Source: a virus
IMG/VR virus record: IMGVR_UViG_3300034190_003502
Span: 1 to 35,522 of that record
Direction: 5' to 3' (one strand)
DNA length: 35,522 bases
The notes beneath the pieces were generated by a model. That model did no database searches and was not told where the DNA came from. It worked only from the letters and a program-made list of their open reading frames with translations. Shown here piece after piece: positions 16,984-24,926 of this stretch (positions are counted from its first letter, which is position 1; each line of letters starts with the position of its first letter). The position numbers were made by a program, and so were the translations under genes.

Positions 16984-18146
16984 TTCATGTTCCCTTTCGT
17001 TTGTTGCATGGAAATATTTAGAATTTTCAAAAAGGTGTTGATTTCATTTCTATCAACGGCAAGATTTGGTCTAACCCTCAATGTCCTTTCGCCAGCCATA
17101 TTACAGATGGCTCCGTTGTCTTTAAGTCGTTGTAGTAGTTTACCTCTAAACTCATTACTTTCAACATCAAAAGCGATCATTAGTCCTTTTCCTCTTGCAT
17201 TTTCTACGCCATCAATTGATCGAAGTTCTCCGATCAAAATTTCACCCATGTCCTTTGCATTTTCCAAGAGGTTTCCTCTTCTATACGCTTTCATAATGTA
17301 AGTGCCGCGAAGCATATCAACTAAGTCACCGTCAAAAGTTACACAAAGTCTATGATCCAAGCCAGATGAATATTTTTCTGATGTCATCACACCAGATACC
17401 TGTGTTTTTTTACCAAAGGCAACGATGTCAGGTTTAATATCAAAGTGTTCAAAACACCAAACTTTTCCAGTTGTCCCGAATCCTGTTTGCACCTCATCAT
17501 AAATCACAGGGACATCAAATTCCTTTGACACCTTACTAACGTCCTGCAAAAAATCTTTTGGCAAATGATTATCACCGAAGGTTGATTGAATAGGCTCAAC
17601 CAAGACACCAGCGATGTCACCTCTTGACAACTCTGCCTTGAGTTCTTCAATGGTGCTTACCTTTGCCCAATCAAAGTCAGGAAATCCTGATAATCTTTCT
17701 GCGACAATACCAAAATGACTGGTCGCAAAATTTCCATATCCAGCGGTTCCGTGAAAACTATTATCAATAGCAATCATACGTTGTTTTTTGGTGTGATACA
17801 TCGCAAGTTTACACGCACTCTCAACGGCTAAGGAGCCTGTGCAAGTAAAGTGATACTTATCAAACAATCCCACCCCCGCAAGGTCATGAAAGTGTTGACA
17901 GAAATTTTGTCGAACATCACTATCAAACTCACAGTTTGTTGTTTTGACTGATGCCAAGTATTTCAGTTGTTTGTAAAAAGACTCATCGAACACTGGGTGG
18001 TTATATCCGAGTGGAAGAGAGGAATACATTCCAAAAAAATCTAGAATGTTTTTATTTGTGTTTTTATCAAACAAAAAAGAACCATGACTTTTTTCAAAGT
18101 CTAGGCAAATGTTCCAGAATGTCGCATCATTAAATTTTGTAGACAT
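16980..18146 (-). CDS. Class III PLP aminotransferase
   Basis: This 388-residue fold-type I PLP enzyme has FTCTGSLAVESACKLA (100-115), SFHGTAGYGN (130-139), VEPIQS (183-188), the pyridine-N-binding Asp in IYDEVQTGFG (D217) and the Schiff-base region AFGKKTQVSGV (243-253, K246 or K247). The FGKKTQV form resembles the lysine 6-aminotransferase subgroup more than typical acetylornithine enzymes. In this setting it more likely aminates a keto-sugar or keto-cyclitol made by the neighbouring cyclase and SDR. It overlaps the CMP-sugar synthetase-cupin gene by 17 nt and the SIS gene by 4 nt. The physiological acceptor is unknown. Confidence 0.9.
   Translation of the reverse strand: MSTKFNDATFWNICLDFEKSHGSFLFDKNTNKNILDFFGMYSSLPLGYNHPVFDESFYKQLKYLASVKTTNCEFDSDVRQNFCQHFHDLAGVGLFDKYHFTCTGSLAVESACKLAMYHTKKQRMIAIDNSFHGTAGYGNFATSHFGIVAERLSGFPDFDWAKVSTIEELKAELSRGDIAGVLVEPIQSTFGDNHLPKDFLQDVSKVSKEFDVPVIYDEVQTGFGTTGKVWCFEHFDIKPDIVAFGKKTQVSGVMTSEKYSSGLDHRLCVTFDGDLVDMLRGTYIMKAYRRGNLLENAKDMGEILIGELRSIDGVENARGKGLMIAFDVESNEFRGKLLQRLKDNGAICNMAGERTLRVRPNLAVDRNEINTFLKILNISMQQTKGNMK
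17015..17021 (-). promoter_or_regulatory. Candidate late-type promoter CTAAATA before the SIS gene
   Basis: CTAAATA lies 32 nt upstream of the SIS ATG, inside the 3' end of the aminotransferase gene. It could start an internal transcript covering SIS, HAD, SDR and cyclase. Evidence is motif and spacing only. Confidence 0.3.
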
Positions 18147-19263
18147 GTGCTACATCCGCTCTACTCACTGCAAGACGGGCGGCAGGTTTATCGCCAATAC
18201 AAGTAATTTTGTGCCACTTGTTTTTTGGAATGTAAACAATGTCGCCTTGCTTCACCGTGTGGTCAACACCTTCGATTTCAAAGTTCCATTTACCCTTTAG
18301 AATATACCACCATTCATTCCAAGAGTGATGGTAGTGCCTTCTGTTTCCCTCTCCGGGTTTCTGATGGATGACACAACAACTGTTACTTTCACTATTCACA
18401 ATTCTCTTGATCCAAGATGAATCATCACCCTCTCTTTCAAGAAGTTCAGGAATGTTTGTAATCAGATTATTTTCATCGTCATAGTTTTCATTTTTCACAC
18501 CATCATCTCTAATGATTGTAGGGACATCTCTTTCTTCGTGGATGCCGCTATGAAGTCTTGGGTCATAGTATTCTGGATCAACATAAGACTGCATGTGCCG
18601 ACTACCCATGATTTGCTCCGCGAGGGAAAAGTCATCTACGGTGTCAATGTCAACTGTTGCAAATCCAGAAAGTGTGTAAAACCCTGTTTTCCCACTACCA
18701 CCGTGATATCCAGAGTCATACTCGGAAATATTTTCTTTAAACTTTTCAGACTTCCATGCCATCAAGCCACACGCATATGCCTTTACGGGGGTCAGTGATT
18801 GTGATGGCGGTGTTTTTTCTTTTTGCTTGAAGTTTAGTGGTTTATTTTCATACATGCACTCGATCTGCACATCGGTGGTTGAAATCAGCGTGTCATAATC
18901 ACCGTCGTTCATCATTTCAAAAAATTCAATAATATGTGCTGCCTCGATAAATGGTGACGTTGCCAAAAATTGATACAAAGTATCACACTTTACGTTATTG
19001 ATAAAGTCAAGAACAAAGTCATCATTCGTGGCTTCGTCTGTTGAAAGAGCGTCAGGTCTTTTGTAAAACTTGATACCATAGTCATCAGCGATAGTTTTCA
19101 TGATGTCTGACTCTGAGTTCAAATAGATCTCATCAAAAACGCCAGACCGCTTAACGGCATCGATGATGTAACCGATCAATGGTTTGCCATTGATCAATCT
19201 AAGATTTTTATTGTGGACTCTTTTACTTCCAAGCCTCGCTGGGATCATCGCAACATTTTTCAT
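18130..19263 (-). CDS. CMP-sugar synthetase-like cytidylyltransferase fused to a cupin
   Basis: This 377-residue two-domain protein is unusual. Residues 1 to about 230 match acylneuraminate/KDO cytidylyltransferases: IPARLGSKRVHNKN (7-20), NGKPLIGYIIDAV, then LYQFLATSPFIE. This domain would activate a sugar with CTP. Residues about 290-377 form a cupin with HYHHSWNEWWYILKG (310-324) and GDIVYIPKNKWH (340-351), giving His310, His312/313, Glu317 and His351 as metal ligands. Cupins in sugar loci often epimerise or isomerise. The fusion suggests that modification and activation of one sugar are coupled. It overlaps the GT gene upstream by 4 nt and the aminotransferase downstream by 17 nt. Confidence 0.88.
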   Translation of the reverse strand: MKNVAMIPARLGSKRVHNKNLRLINGKPLIGYIIDAVKRSGVFDEIYLNSESDIMKTIADDYGIKFYKRPDALSTDEATNDDFVLDFINNVKCDTLYQFLATSPFIEAAHIIEFFEMMNDGDYDTLISTTDVQIECMYENKPLNFKQKEKTPPSQSLTPVKAYACGLMAWKSEKFKENISEYDSGYHGGSGKTGFYTLSGFATVDIDTVDDFSLAEQIMGSRHMQSYVDPEYYDPRLHSGIHEERDVPTIIRDDGVKNENYDDENNLITNIPELLEREGDDSSWIKRIVNSESNSCCVIHQKPGEGNRRHYHHSWNEWWYILKGKWNFEIEGVDHTVKQGDIVYIPKNKWHKITCIGDKPAARLAVSRADVAHVYKI

Positions 19264-20519
19264 AAAATATTCTCCAAAGAATTTATAAATCTATTTCGTT
19301 TTTCATAATCAGTCGTATATCTCAACCAGACTGACATTATAGTTGGAACAAACATATTGTCAACATCACAGTAACCAACAGGATGCCACATATGAAGTGC
19401 CTCTGCCTTTTCATCATGACAATATAATGCACCGTTTCCAGCATGATGAACATTTTGTTGTTTTAGATTTGGATTATTTTTTAGTTCAAGTTTACTCCAA
19501 AAAATTGAATCTTCTGGTGCGTAGCCATAAACAATTTGTGGATCAAACCCACCAACCGAAAGCATGTTCTCTCTTCTAATCGCAAGAGATCCACCGGGGG
19601 CTTTTAGATCAGCCATTGGTGGAATATGACTACCACCCTGTGTTTTGGGAACATAATCCAACAAATCCACTTGTTCCCCCTTTGAGTATTGTGTCACAAG
19701 TTTTGTGGTTTTTTTCTCCGACATGTAAATCACACGCCCACCGTAAAATGGTTGATACCAAGTTGGGCTATTTTGGTTTTCGATTCCACTAATGAACTCC
19801 TCGGTCACAAGAAGGTCAACATCGTGATTCACTTGCCATTCAAAATTCATCTCACGAAGAACGTGATTGAAGCATAGTGATTTATTCATGAACATGTCAG
19901 TGTTGTAAATCGGGTGGCGTTTCGGTGTTCTATACGCAGAGAAATTTTTGAAACCTAACTTTTTACTTAATGAAACGGTGCTTTCGTAAATCGGATCGTC
20001 CGAGTTTTCTTGAATATAAAAAGTCAGATTCCAGTCGGGTCTATCTTTGAGTAATCTGTATAAATTTACCAAAAGAGTATTAGCGTGATTTAATCTAATC
20101 TTTTGATTGTCATTTTCCCTGATAGGAACAACAATATTATATTTTCCAGTGACGTTGGTGTTGTAACGATCCGCTTTGATCAAATCATAATTTATTGGTT
20201 TACGACGAAGGCTAAGAACTCTATCAATGTAATTTCTATCATTGACTTCAATGTGTTTGAAAAAAGATAGAGGATCAATGTTTCCCCATAAGATCCCGGT
20301 CAATACACCGAACATCGAAAACTCACGGTCGCCTTTTTCTAATAGCCTACCTTTTGATTTTGAGTACCACCTTTGAGAATCACCAATAATTGGCGCACTA
20401 GAAAGAAAGCGTTGCAAATCCTCTTGATTTGCATTCATAAACATATGGTGCATGAAAGTTTTTAAATGTTCATGTCCCTGCCTGTTTAGAGTCTCAATCT
20501 CATTGAGATTTTGCGTCAT
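19260..20519 (-). CDS. GT-A glycosyltransferase with galactosyltransferase-like C-terminal motif
   Basis: This 419-residue protein has a GT2/GT7-like GT-A domain after about 125 N-terminal residues of unknown role. The domain shows YNIVVPIREND (127-137), the metal-binding HDVDLL (232-237) and a C-terminal acceptor-site motif PGGSLAIRRENMLSVGGFDP followed by YGYAPEDSIFW (308-341). The GGFD...PED pattern is shared with chondroitin-polymerase and beta-galactosyltransferase-like enzymes. The start at 20519 has GAGG 8 nt upstream and overlaps the epimerase gene by 20 nt. It ends 4 nt into the CMP-sugar synthetase gene. Donor and acceptor are unknown. Confidence 0.87.
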   Translation of the reverse strand: MTQNLNEIETLNRQGHEHLKTFMHHMFMNANQEDLQRFLSSAPIIGDSQRWYSKSKGRLLEKGDREFSMFGVLTGILWGNIDPLSFFKHIEVNDRNYIDRVLSLRRKPINYDLIKADRYNTNVTGKYNIVVPIRENDNQKIRLNHANTLLVNLYRLLKDRPDWNLTFYIQENSDDPIYESTVSLSKKLGFKNFSAYRTPKRHPIYNTDMFMNKSLCFNHVLREMNFEWQVNHDVDLLVTEEFISGIENQNSPTWYQPFYGGRVIYMSEKKTTKLVTQYSKGEQVDLLDYVPKTQGGSHIPPMADLKAPGGSLAIRRENMLSVGGFDPQIVYGYAPEDSIFWSKLELKNNPNLKQQNVHHAGNGALYCHDEKAEALHMWHPVGYCDVDNMFVPTIMSVWLRYTTDYEKRNRFINSLENIL

Positions 20520-21411
20520 TCACTGCCTCACTGATCCAATCTTCAAATTTCACCTTTGGCTCCCAACCCAAAAACCTTTTGATTTTTTTATTGTTTGCCC
20601 GTGTAAATCGTGCCTCGCCCAAACGTGGCTCGATCATTATTGTATTATCAGAAATCATTTTTGCAAGTTCGTTTACCGAAAAATTTGTTCCAGTCCCGAC
20701 ATTGAAAACTTGTCCGTATGTCTCTAGTTTTACAGTTGACGCGAGGATGTTTGCACTTACCACATCAGAGACATGAGTAAAGTCTCTCCTTTGTTCACCA
20801 TCGGGGACGATAGTAAGTGGCTCTCCTTTTTTCATTTGTTCTAAAAACAAACCGACCACAGGAGCATACTGCCCACGAAGTGGTTGACGCTCTCCGTAAA
20901 CGTTGAAGTACCTAAAAATCACAGTCTCAAGACCAAACAAATCGGAATACATTTTACACAACTTTTCGCCGGAGACTTTTGAAACAGAGTAAGGATTAAG
21001 ACAATCATCGGGCTGTGTTTCAACTTGAGGAACTTCATTGATTAGTCCATATGCTGATGAGGTGGATGAATACACGACTCGTCTAACACCCATATCTCTT
21101 GCTGCCTGTAAAACTGAGCAGGTTCCATATGAATTGGTTTTCACGGCAAGTAAAGGATTTTTGATCGCTGGTTGTATTCTTGCCTCGGCAGCACAATGAA
21201 AAACGGTATCGACACCTTTAAACAAATGTTTAATTTTGTCATGATCGCAAATGTCGTGCTTGTAATACTTTGCTTTATCATTGTAGTAAAAATAATCATG
21301 AGCATCAGATGATTCATTGTCGATAACAACAACACCATGTCCGGCACTCACTAGTCTGTCAACGATGTTTGACCCAATAAAACCCGCACCACCAGTAACC
21401 AAGTATTTCAT
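20500..21411 (-). CDS. NAD-dependent nucleotide-sugar epimerase/dehydratase
   Basis: This 303-residue extended SDR has TGGAGFIGS (6-14), YSSTSSAYG (114-122), catalytic YSVSK (Y141, K145), RYFNVYGERQ and RRDFTHVSDVV. It looks most like UDP-glucose/UDP-GlcNAc 4-epimerases, though dTDP-glucose dehydratase-like activities cannot be excluded. It would supply an epimerised hexose for one of the surrounding glycosyltransferases. A second, longer GalE-type gene lies at 29748-30764, so the two probably differ in substrate. Its start overlaps the GT2 stop by 4 nt. Confidence 0.9.
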   Translation of the reverse strand: MKYLVTGGAGFIGSNIVDRLVSAGHGVVVIDNESSDAHDYFYYNDKAKYYKHDICDHDKIKHLFKGVDTVFHCAAEARIQPAIKNPLLAVKTNSYGTCSVLQAARDMGVRRVVYSSTSSAYGLINEVPQVETQPDDCLNPYSVSKVSGEKLCKMYSDLFGLETVIFRYFNVYGERQPLRGQYAPVVGLFLEQMKKGEPLTIVPDGEQRRDFTHVSDVVSANILASTVKLETYGQVFNVGTGTNFSVNELAKMISDNTIMIEPRLGEARFTRANNKKIKRFLGWEPKVKFEDWISEAVNDAKSQ

Positions 21412-22235
21412 TGATTCACCTCCTCAAGAGGATATGGAAGGCAGTCTAGTTTAGAGTATCTTTTACTTTGCCTAACTCTGTCGGCAGTTTGCTCTTGTCT
21501 GACCACACCTTTTTGCTCTGTTTGTAAATGATCAACTTTGTCCTCTGCCAAAATATTGGTTCTGTTGTAAACGTACATTACGTCTGGAACGTATTCAAAT
21601 CTATCGCCTGCCATTTCAAGCATCGGGAACATAAAAGCAAAGTCTCCAGCCATGCTATAGTATTCACCATCAGTATCTCTCAAGTCATTGTCATCGATGG
21701 ACAAAAACAATTCTCTTCTAAACGTTCTAAGGTGTGATGCAAGCCATCGATATGATCTAAAATCATTACTTTCCACGATTTCGTCAGGGTATCTGTGAAA
21801 GAATCCTTTTTCGAAAACTCGATATCTGTCCTCACCGTGATACTCACAATATGTCCCGTAAGACATCCACACATCTTCCGTGTAAACCTCATTGAGTCTT
21901 GTAAGTGTATCTGCATCGGGGAGCCAGTCATCAAAATCAAGTGTAACAACAATAGAGTTTGGCTTTGAATTTTTTACACCAAACAAAGTGTTTTCAACTT
22001 GAAATGATCTTTTGGGGCTTCTAAACAACTTGAAATTATCGAGATGCTCGTATTCTTGAAGAGCCTCATATGTTCCATCATCAGTCAGTGCATCAACGGC
22101 AACAATTTCAAAATTTTTGTAATTTTGTGCAAGAACAGATTCAACGGCTCTATTGATCCACTCTTTTGAATTATAACCAACCATCACAATAGAAAAGAAA
22201 TTTTCACTCACTCTCAAACTGCCTTTCATTTTCAA
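21408..22235 (-). CDS. Family 2 glycosyltransferase
   Basis: This 275-residue GT2 enzyme has FSIVMVGYNSKEWINRAVES (14-33), the nucleotide-binding EIVAVDALTDDGTYE and the metal-binding TLDFDDWLPD (98-107). Length suits a single GT-A domain, and no membrane segment is seen. The annotated ATG at 22235 overlaps the GT10 gene by 32 nt. A GTG at 22211, overlapping it by only 8 nt and preceded by AAAGG, is an alternative that removes eight weakly conserved residues. It is part of a run of four adjacent transferases. Donor sugar is unknown. Confidence 0.9.
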   Translation of the reverse strand: MKMKGSLRVSENFFSIVMVGYNSKEWINRAVESVLAQNYKNFEIVAVDALTDDGTYEALQEYEHLDNFKLFRSPKRSFQVENTLFGVKNSKPNSIVVTLDFDDWLPDADTLTRLNEVYTEDVWMSYGTYCEYHGEDRYRVFEKGFFHRYPDEIVESNDFRSYRWLASHLRTFRRELFLSIDDNDLRDTDGEYYSMAGDFAFMFPMLEMAGDRFEYVPDVMYVYNRTNILAEDKVDHLQTEQKGVVRQEQTADRVRQSKRYSKLDCLPYPLEEVNQ

Positions 22236-23055
22236 TCATTTCATGCACAACACGATGTGGCATGTTGTTGTATTTCATAGCACGATCAAAGTTGTCTTTT
22301 ACATGAGGTAGCATTTCTTGGTAGAGATCCTCATTTAGACTATTTAGGATGTCATCAAGAATGTCCCCCTCTTTCAGAAAAAGCATACCATCCGTGTTAA
22401 ACTTGTCGCCGATGCAAGGATCGCCAACATAGATTGGAACTGTTCCCGTTCTATAGCAATCCAAAATCTTTTCAGTGTGCCAGCCGGGAATCACTGCATT
22501 TTCAATCACGATACAAAATCTATGTGAAGCAAGAGCGTCCACTTTGTTGTCGATCTCATTGTATCCGCGACCAAACACATGAAGAGTATCTGTGCCTTTA
22601 TAGTGTTCTGCAATTTGAACTCTTGTTTCCTGCACGGGAGTAAATGCTTTGTTTGATGTTATGAAACACACACTATCTGTTTTATCATAAATTTTTGAAT
22701 CTTCATCACCCACCCAAGACGGAAATGGAGGATCTGTTATGATGGCATTATCAAACTCTGCAAATCTTTTATCCCATGTATAAATTCGTTTAGATTTCAA
22801 TGCATTTTGTTTGATGTGATTAATTAATACACTTTCAAAGTTGACATCAGCATTTTGATCAAACATCATTTCACCATAGTGATTAAGCACCGGCATACTT
22901 TCAGTGAGCCACGCGACAGAATTTTCTGCCTCGGGATTTTCGTTATTCAATAAGATAGATGCGTCGATTAGGATATTACGATCCATTGGATCGTCAGCAT
23001 ATTTTTCAAAAATAGGCAAAAAAGATTGATCGAATCTATTGAATGCTTTAATCAT
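22204..23055 (-). CDS. GT10-like alpha-1,3/1,4-fucosyltransferase family enzyme
   Basis: This 283-residue glycosyltransferase has the GT10 donor-binding block in its C-terminal half. It reads SHRFCIVIENAVIPGWHTEK then ILDCYRTGTVPIYVGDP (177-213), including the diagnostic FxIxxEN...TEK...G(T)xPxYxG pattern. GT10 enzymes use GDP-fucose in bacteria, and colitose-type sugars are conceivable here because the window encodes gmd and fcl/colC homologues. The N-terminal half (1-110) is poorly conserved, as expected for acceptor recognition. It lies between a GT11 gene (4-nt overlap) and a GT2 gene. Confidence 0.85.
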   Translation of the reverse strand: MIKAFNRFDQSFLPIFEKYADDPMDRNILIDASILLNNENPEAENSVAWLTESMPVLNHYGEMMFDQNADVNFESVLINHIKQNALKSKRIYTWDKRFAEFDNAIITDPPFPSWVGDEDSKIYDKTDSVCFITSNKAFTPVQETRVQIAEHYKGTDTLHVFGRGYNEIDNKVDALASHRFCIVIENAVIPGWHTEKILDCYRTGTVPIYVGDPCIGDKFNTDGMLFLKEGDILDDILNSLNEDLYQEMLPHVKDNFDRAMKYNNMPHRVVHEMIENERQFESE

Positions 23056-23819
23056 TTTCTAATCCATCCTTCACAGTATACGTCCTCCCACTCAGTCGGT
23101 CCTTGCTCTCCGGTGAACCATTGCTTTGGTGCAATAGTCTCTCCTTGCCCCAACCATGATCCCCACCAACTGAAACTACTATTGGCGATTACATGAGCAT
23201 TACACATTGTCATCACACACATATCAACATATTCAGATTCACTCTCCACAAAAACAGCGTCTTGAACATTTGAAAACTCATCTTTACACCAATCGATATC
23301 ATCAGAGATAAAAACTGGCGTGTAACCCTCAAAATGATCAAGGGAATTTTTATAATACTCAGCCCCCAAATTAGTATGAATGTGAGAAAGATTAACGTAG
23401 TCGCCTCTCCTTACATGGACAGAAACACAAACATTTTGTGGGAGAATAGCAGCAGCCTTTTCTCTTATTTCTTTCTTGAAAAAGAATTCTTGTCTTATTT
23501 CATTTTCAATGTGCTTAAAGTATTTTTCAGATTGATAGTAACCATGAAGATTTACATTATCGGGAAGATCATAATCAACGGGGATTTCTTCAAGAGTTGT
23601 TTCATGAAGCCCACCCTTTGTGTCCTCACATGATAATTCAAAACAGTCTAAAAGTTGTAGTCTTTCTTTATGAATTGAAAAACCACCGTAAACATTTGAG
23701 TGATTAAAACAAATACCATATTGATAGTCATGTTTTTTAGCGAATCCCATGAGGGCTGCATACTGAAACATTTGGTTGCCCAACCTACCCCAATATCCTA
23801 AAAGCGGAAAGGTAATCAA
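23052..23819 (-). CDS. GT11 family alpha-1,2-fucosyltransferase-like enzyme (copy B)
   Basis: This 255-residue protein has all GT11 marks: GRLGNQMFQYA (11-21), LHGYYQSEKYF (91-101), HVRRGDY (135-141), FISDDIDWCK (170-179) and ANSSFSWWGSWLG (212-224). It is clearly related to the GT11 gene at 8085-8888, but the two differ throughout, so this is not a recent duplication. Two GT11 enzymes and one GT10 enzyme imply that GDP-6-deoxy sugars are transferred to more than one position. It overlaps both neighbours (GT25-like and GT10) by 4 nt. Confidence 0.92.
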   Translation of the reverse strand: MITFPLLGYWGRLGNQMFQYAALMGFAKKHDYQYGICFNHSNVYGGFSIHKERLQLLDCFELSCEDTKGGLHETTLEEIPVDYDLPDNVNLHGYYQSEKYFKHIENEIRQEFFFKKEIREKAAAILPQNVCVSVHVRRGDYVNLSHIHTNLGAEYYKNSLDHFEGYTPVFISDDIDWCKDEFSNVQDAVFVESESEYVDMCVMTMCNAHVIANSSFSWWGSWLGQGETIAPKQWFTGEQGPTEWEDVYCEGWIRK

Positions 23820-24481
23820 TTAATCGTTCCTAGACTAAATGGTTTTTTTGTTCTAAGTGGAGTTTTTGTAAGATGCTCCCACTTGTTTACGGTGTTTTTT
23901 GAATCGGCTTGATAAAAGAATGGAATCTTTGGGGCGTATACCACGCAATGTGGTTGTAGATCATACGCAACGCCCACATCAAACGGTCGATTAATTTCGT
24001 ATATCCATCTCTTACCCACATCGACCATTCCCTGAGCAAACTTTTCGGAAAGGTGTAGAATGGCGTGTGTGGAAAAAACTCTTTGAATTTTTGTCCAACC
24101 GTTTCTTAAATCGATAGCCTCATAGTTTCCGTCACCGTGTGACGTTCCTAAATAAACCGCGTCGGCATCATCGGGGATTGGTAGATTATCTTGAAAGACA
24201 CCAGCGTTGATTTCAACATCATCCTCAAGAATCAGGACTGGCTTACCATCTTTAAGAATAGTTTCCTCTAGAATTTTGAAGTGAGACTCTGCACAATTAC
24301 GGTAGTGTTCCTCGCCACGGACAACACCCTCATGAGGCTCGATACCTGTAACGGCTGAAAATCTCTGATGGTCGGTAAACTCTTTTGCTTCAAAAAGTTC
24401 GACCATTTCTTTTGCTTTTTGTTCGTCTTTATCGACGTTAATCCAACGAGTTCTTACATTACGAATATCCAGTTGCATCAC
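23816..24481 (-). CDS. GT25-like glycosyltransferase
   Basis: This 221-residue protein resembles LPS-type GT25 enzymes. It has an N-terminal RTRWINVDKDEQKAKEM (10-26), the FSAVTG turn (41-46), CAESHFKILEE (63-73) and the metal-binding PVLILEDDVEI (81-91). Family members transfer galactose or glucose to LPS or to collagen hydroxylysine. It is the first transferase of the run after the SNase, separated by 7 nt. No membrane segment is visible. The family link to collagen glucosyl/galactosyltransferases is worth noting because a collagen-like fibre is encoded in the same block, but no direct link is shown. Confidence 0.85.
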   Translation of the reverse strand: MMQLDIRNVRTRWINVDKDEQKAKEMVELFEAKEFTDHQRFSAVTGIEPHEGVVRGEEHYRNCAESHFKILEETILKDGKPVLILEDDVEINAGVFQDNLPIPDDADAVYLGTSHGDGNYEAIDLRNGWTKIQRVFSTHAILHLSEKFAQGMVDVGKRWIYEINRPFDVGVAYDLQPHCVVYAPKIPFFYQADSKNTVNKWEHLTKTPLRTKKPFSLGTIN

Positions 24482-24488
24482 AAACCTT

Positions 24489-24926
24489 TCACGCCAAGTT
24501 TCGAATCTCCCTCAACTCTTGGAAATTCTTATTTTTAGTTCCACCATCATACTTCCACGCATAGCCCTCTGCAATCATTTTTTCATTAATCGATACAGTT
24601 TCATCGCCGATGTAAAGCCAGCCGAGAAGTCTACCGTATTTACCAAAGCCACCATCAAGTTCAGTTCGAATCACCAAGTCATCCTCACCAGAGATAGCAG
24701 AGTCCAGTTGATCTTTGAGCCAGTTTGTGGCATCAATACCCAGTTTCTTTTCTTCAAGATCTCTAGTTCTTTTTTCAGGTGTGTCTACGCCAGCGATACG
24801 AACACGCTCCTTTTTATACAAGTCAAACCCCAAGTCAATCACAACATCAATCGTGTCACCATCAATAACACGGGCTACCTCTGTGACTCTGAAATTGTAA
24901 CACGATTTTCTGCTCGGTGGTTTCAT
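24489..24926 (-). CDS. Staphylococcal-nuclease-like (SNase) endonuclease
   Basis: This 145-residue thermonuclease-family protein has VIDGDTIDV (20-28), RVRIAGVDTPE (41-51), GKYGRLLGWLYI (95-106) and NEKMIAEGYAW. The SNase active-site residues are present: metal-binding D22/D48/T49, catalytic E51, and R43/R99. It should cleave DNA or RNA in a Ca2+-dependent way. No signal peptide is visible, so it would be cytoplasmic, perhaps aiding host nucleic-acid breakdown. SNase genes near regA occur in other T4-like marine phages. Its start overlaps RegA by 4 nt; a CTAAATA motif lies 34 nt upstream inside regA. Confidence 0.93.
   Translation of the reverse strand: MKPPSRKSCYNFRVTEVARVIDGDTIDVVIDLGFDLYKKERVRIAGVDTPEKRTRDLEEKKLGIDATNWLKDQLDSAISGEDDLVIRTELDGGFGKYGRLLGWLYIGDETVSINEKMIAEGYAWKYDGGTKNKNFQELREIRNLA

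Larger units (their letters stand above)
4947..24481 (-). other. Glycan, tail-fibre and nucleotide-sugar gene block between regA/SNase and gp43
   Basis: This span of about 19.5 kb contains 21 tightly spaced minus-strand genes. They comprise nucleotide-sugar enzymes, eight glycosyltransferases, four structural or fibre-like genes and a dUTPase. It is bounded by the SNase and RegA genes upstream and by the DUF1599-like and gp43 genes downstream. In T4 and its marine relatives regA and gp43 lie close together, so the block looks like an accessory region within the replication locus. I see no integrase, transposase, terminal repeat or tRNA at its edges. The boundaries are gene boundaries, not demonstrated insertion sites. 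Confidence 0.7.
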
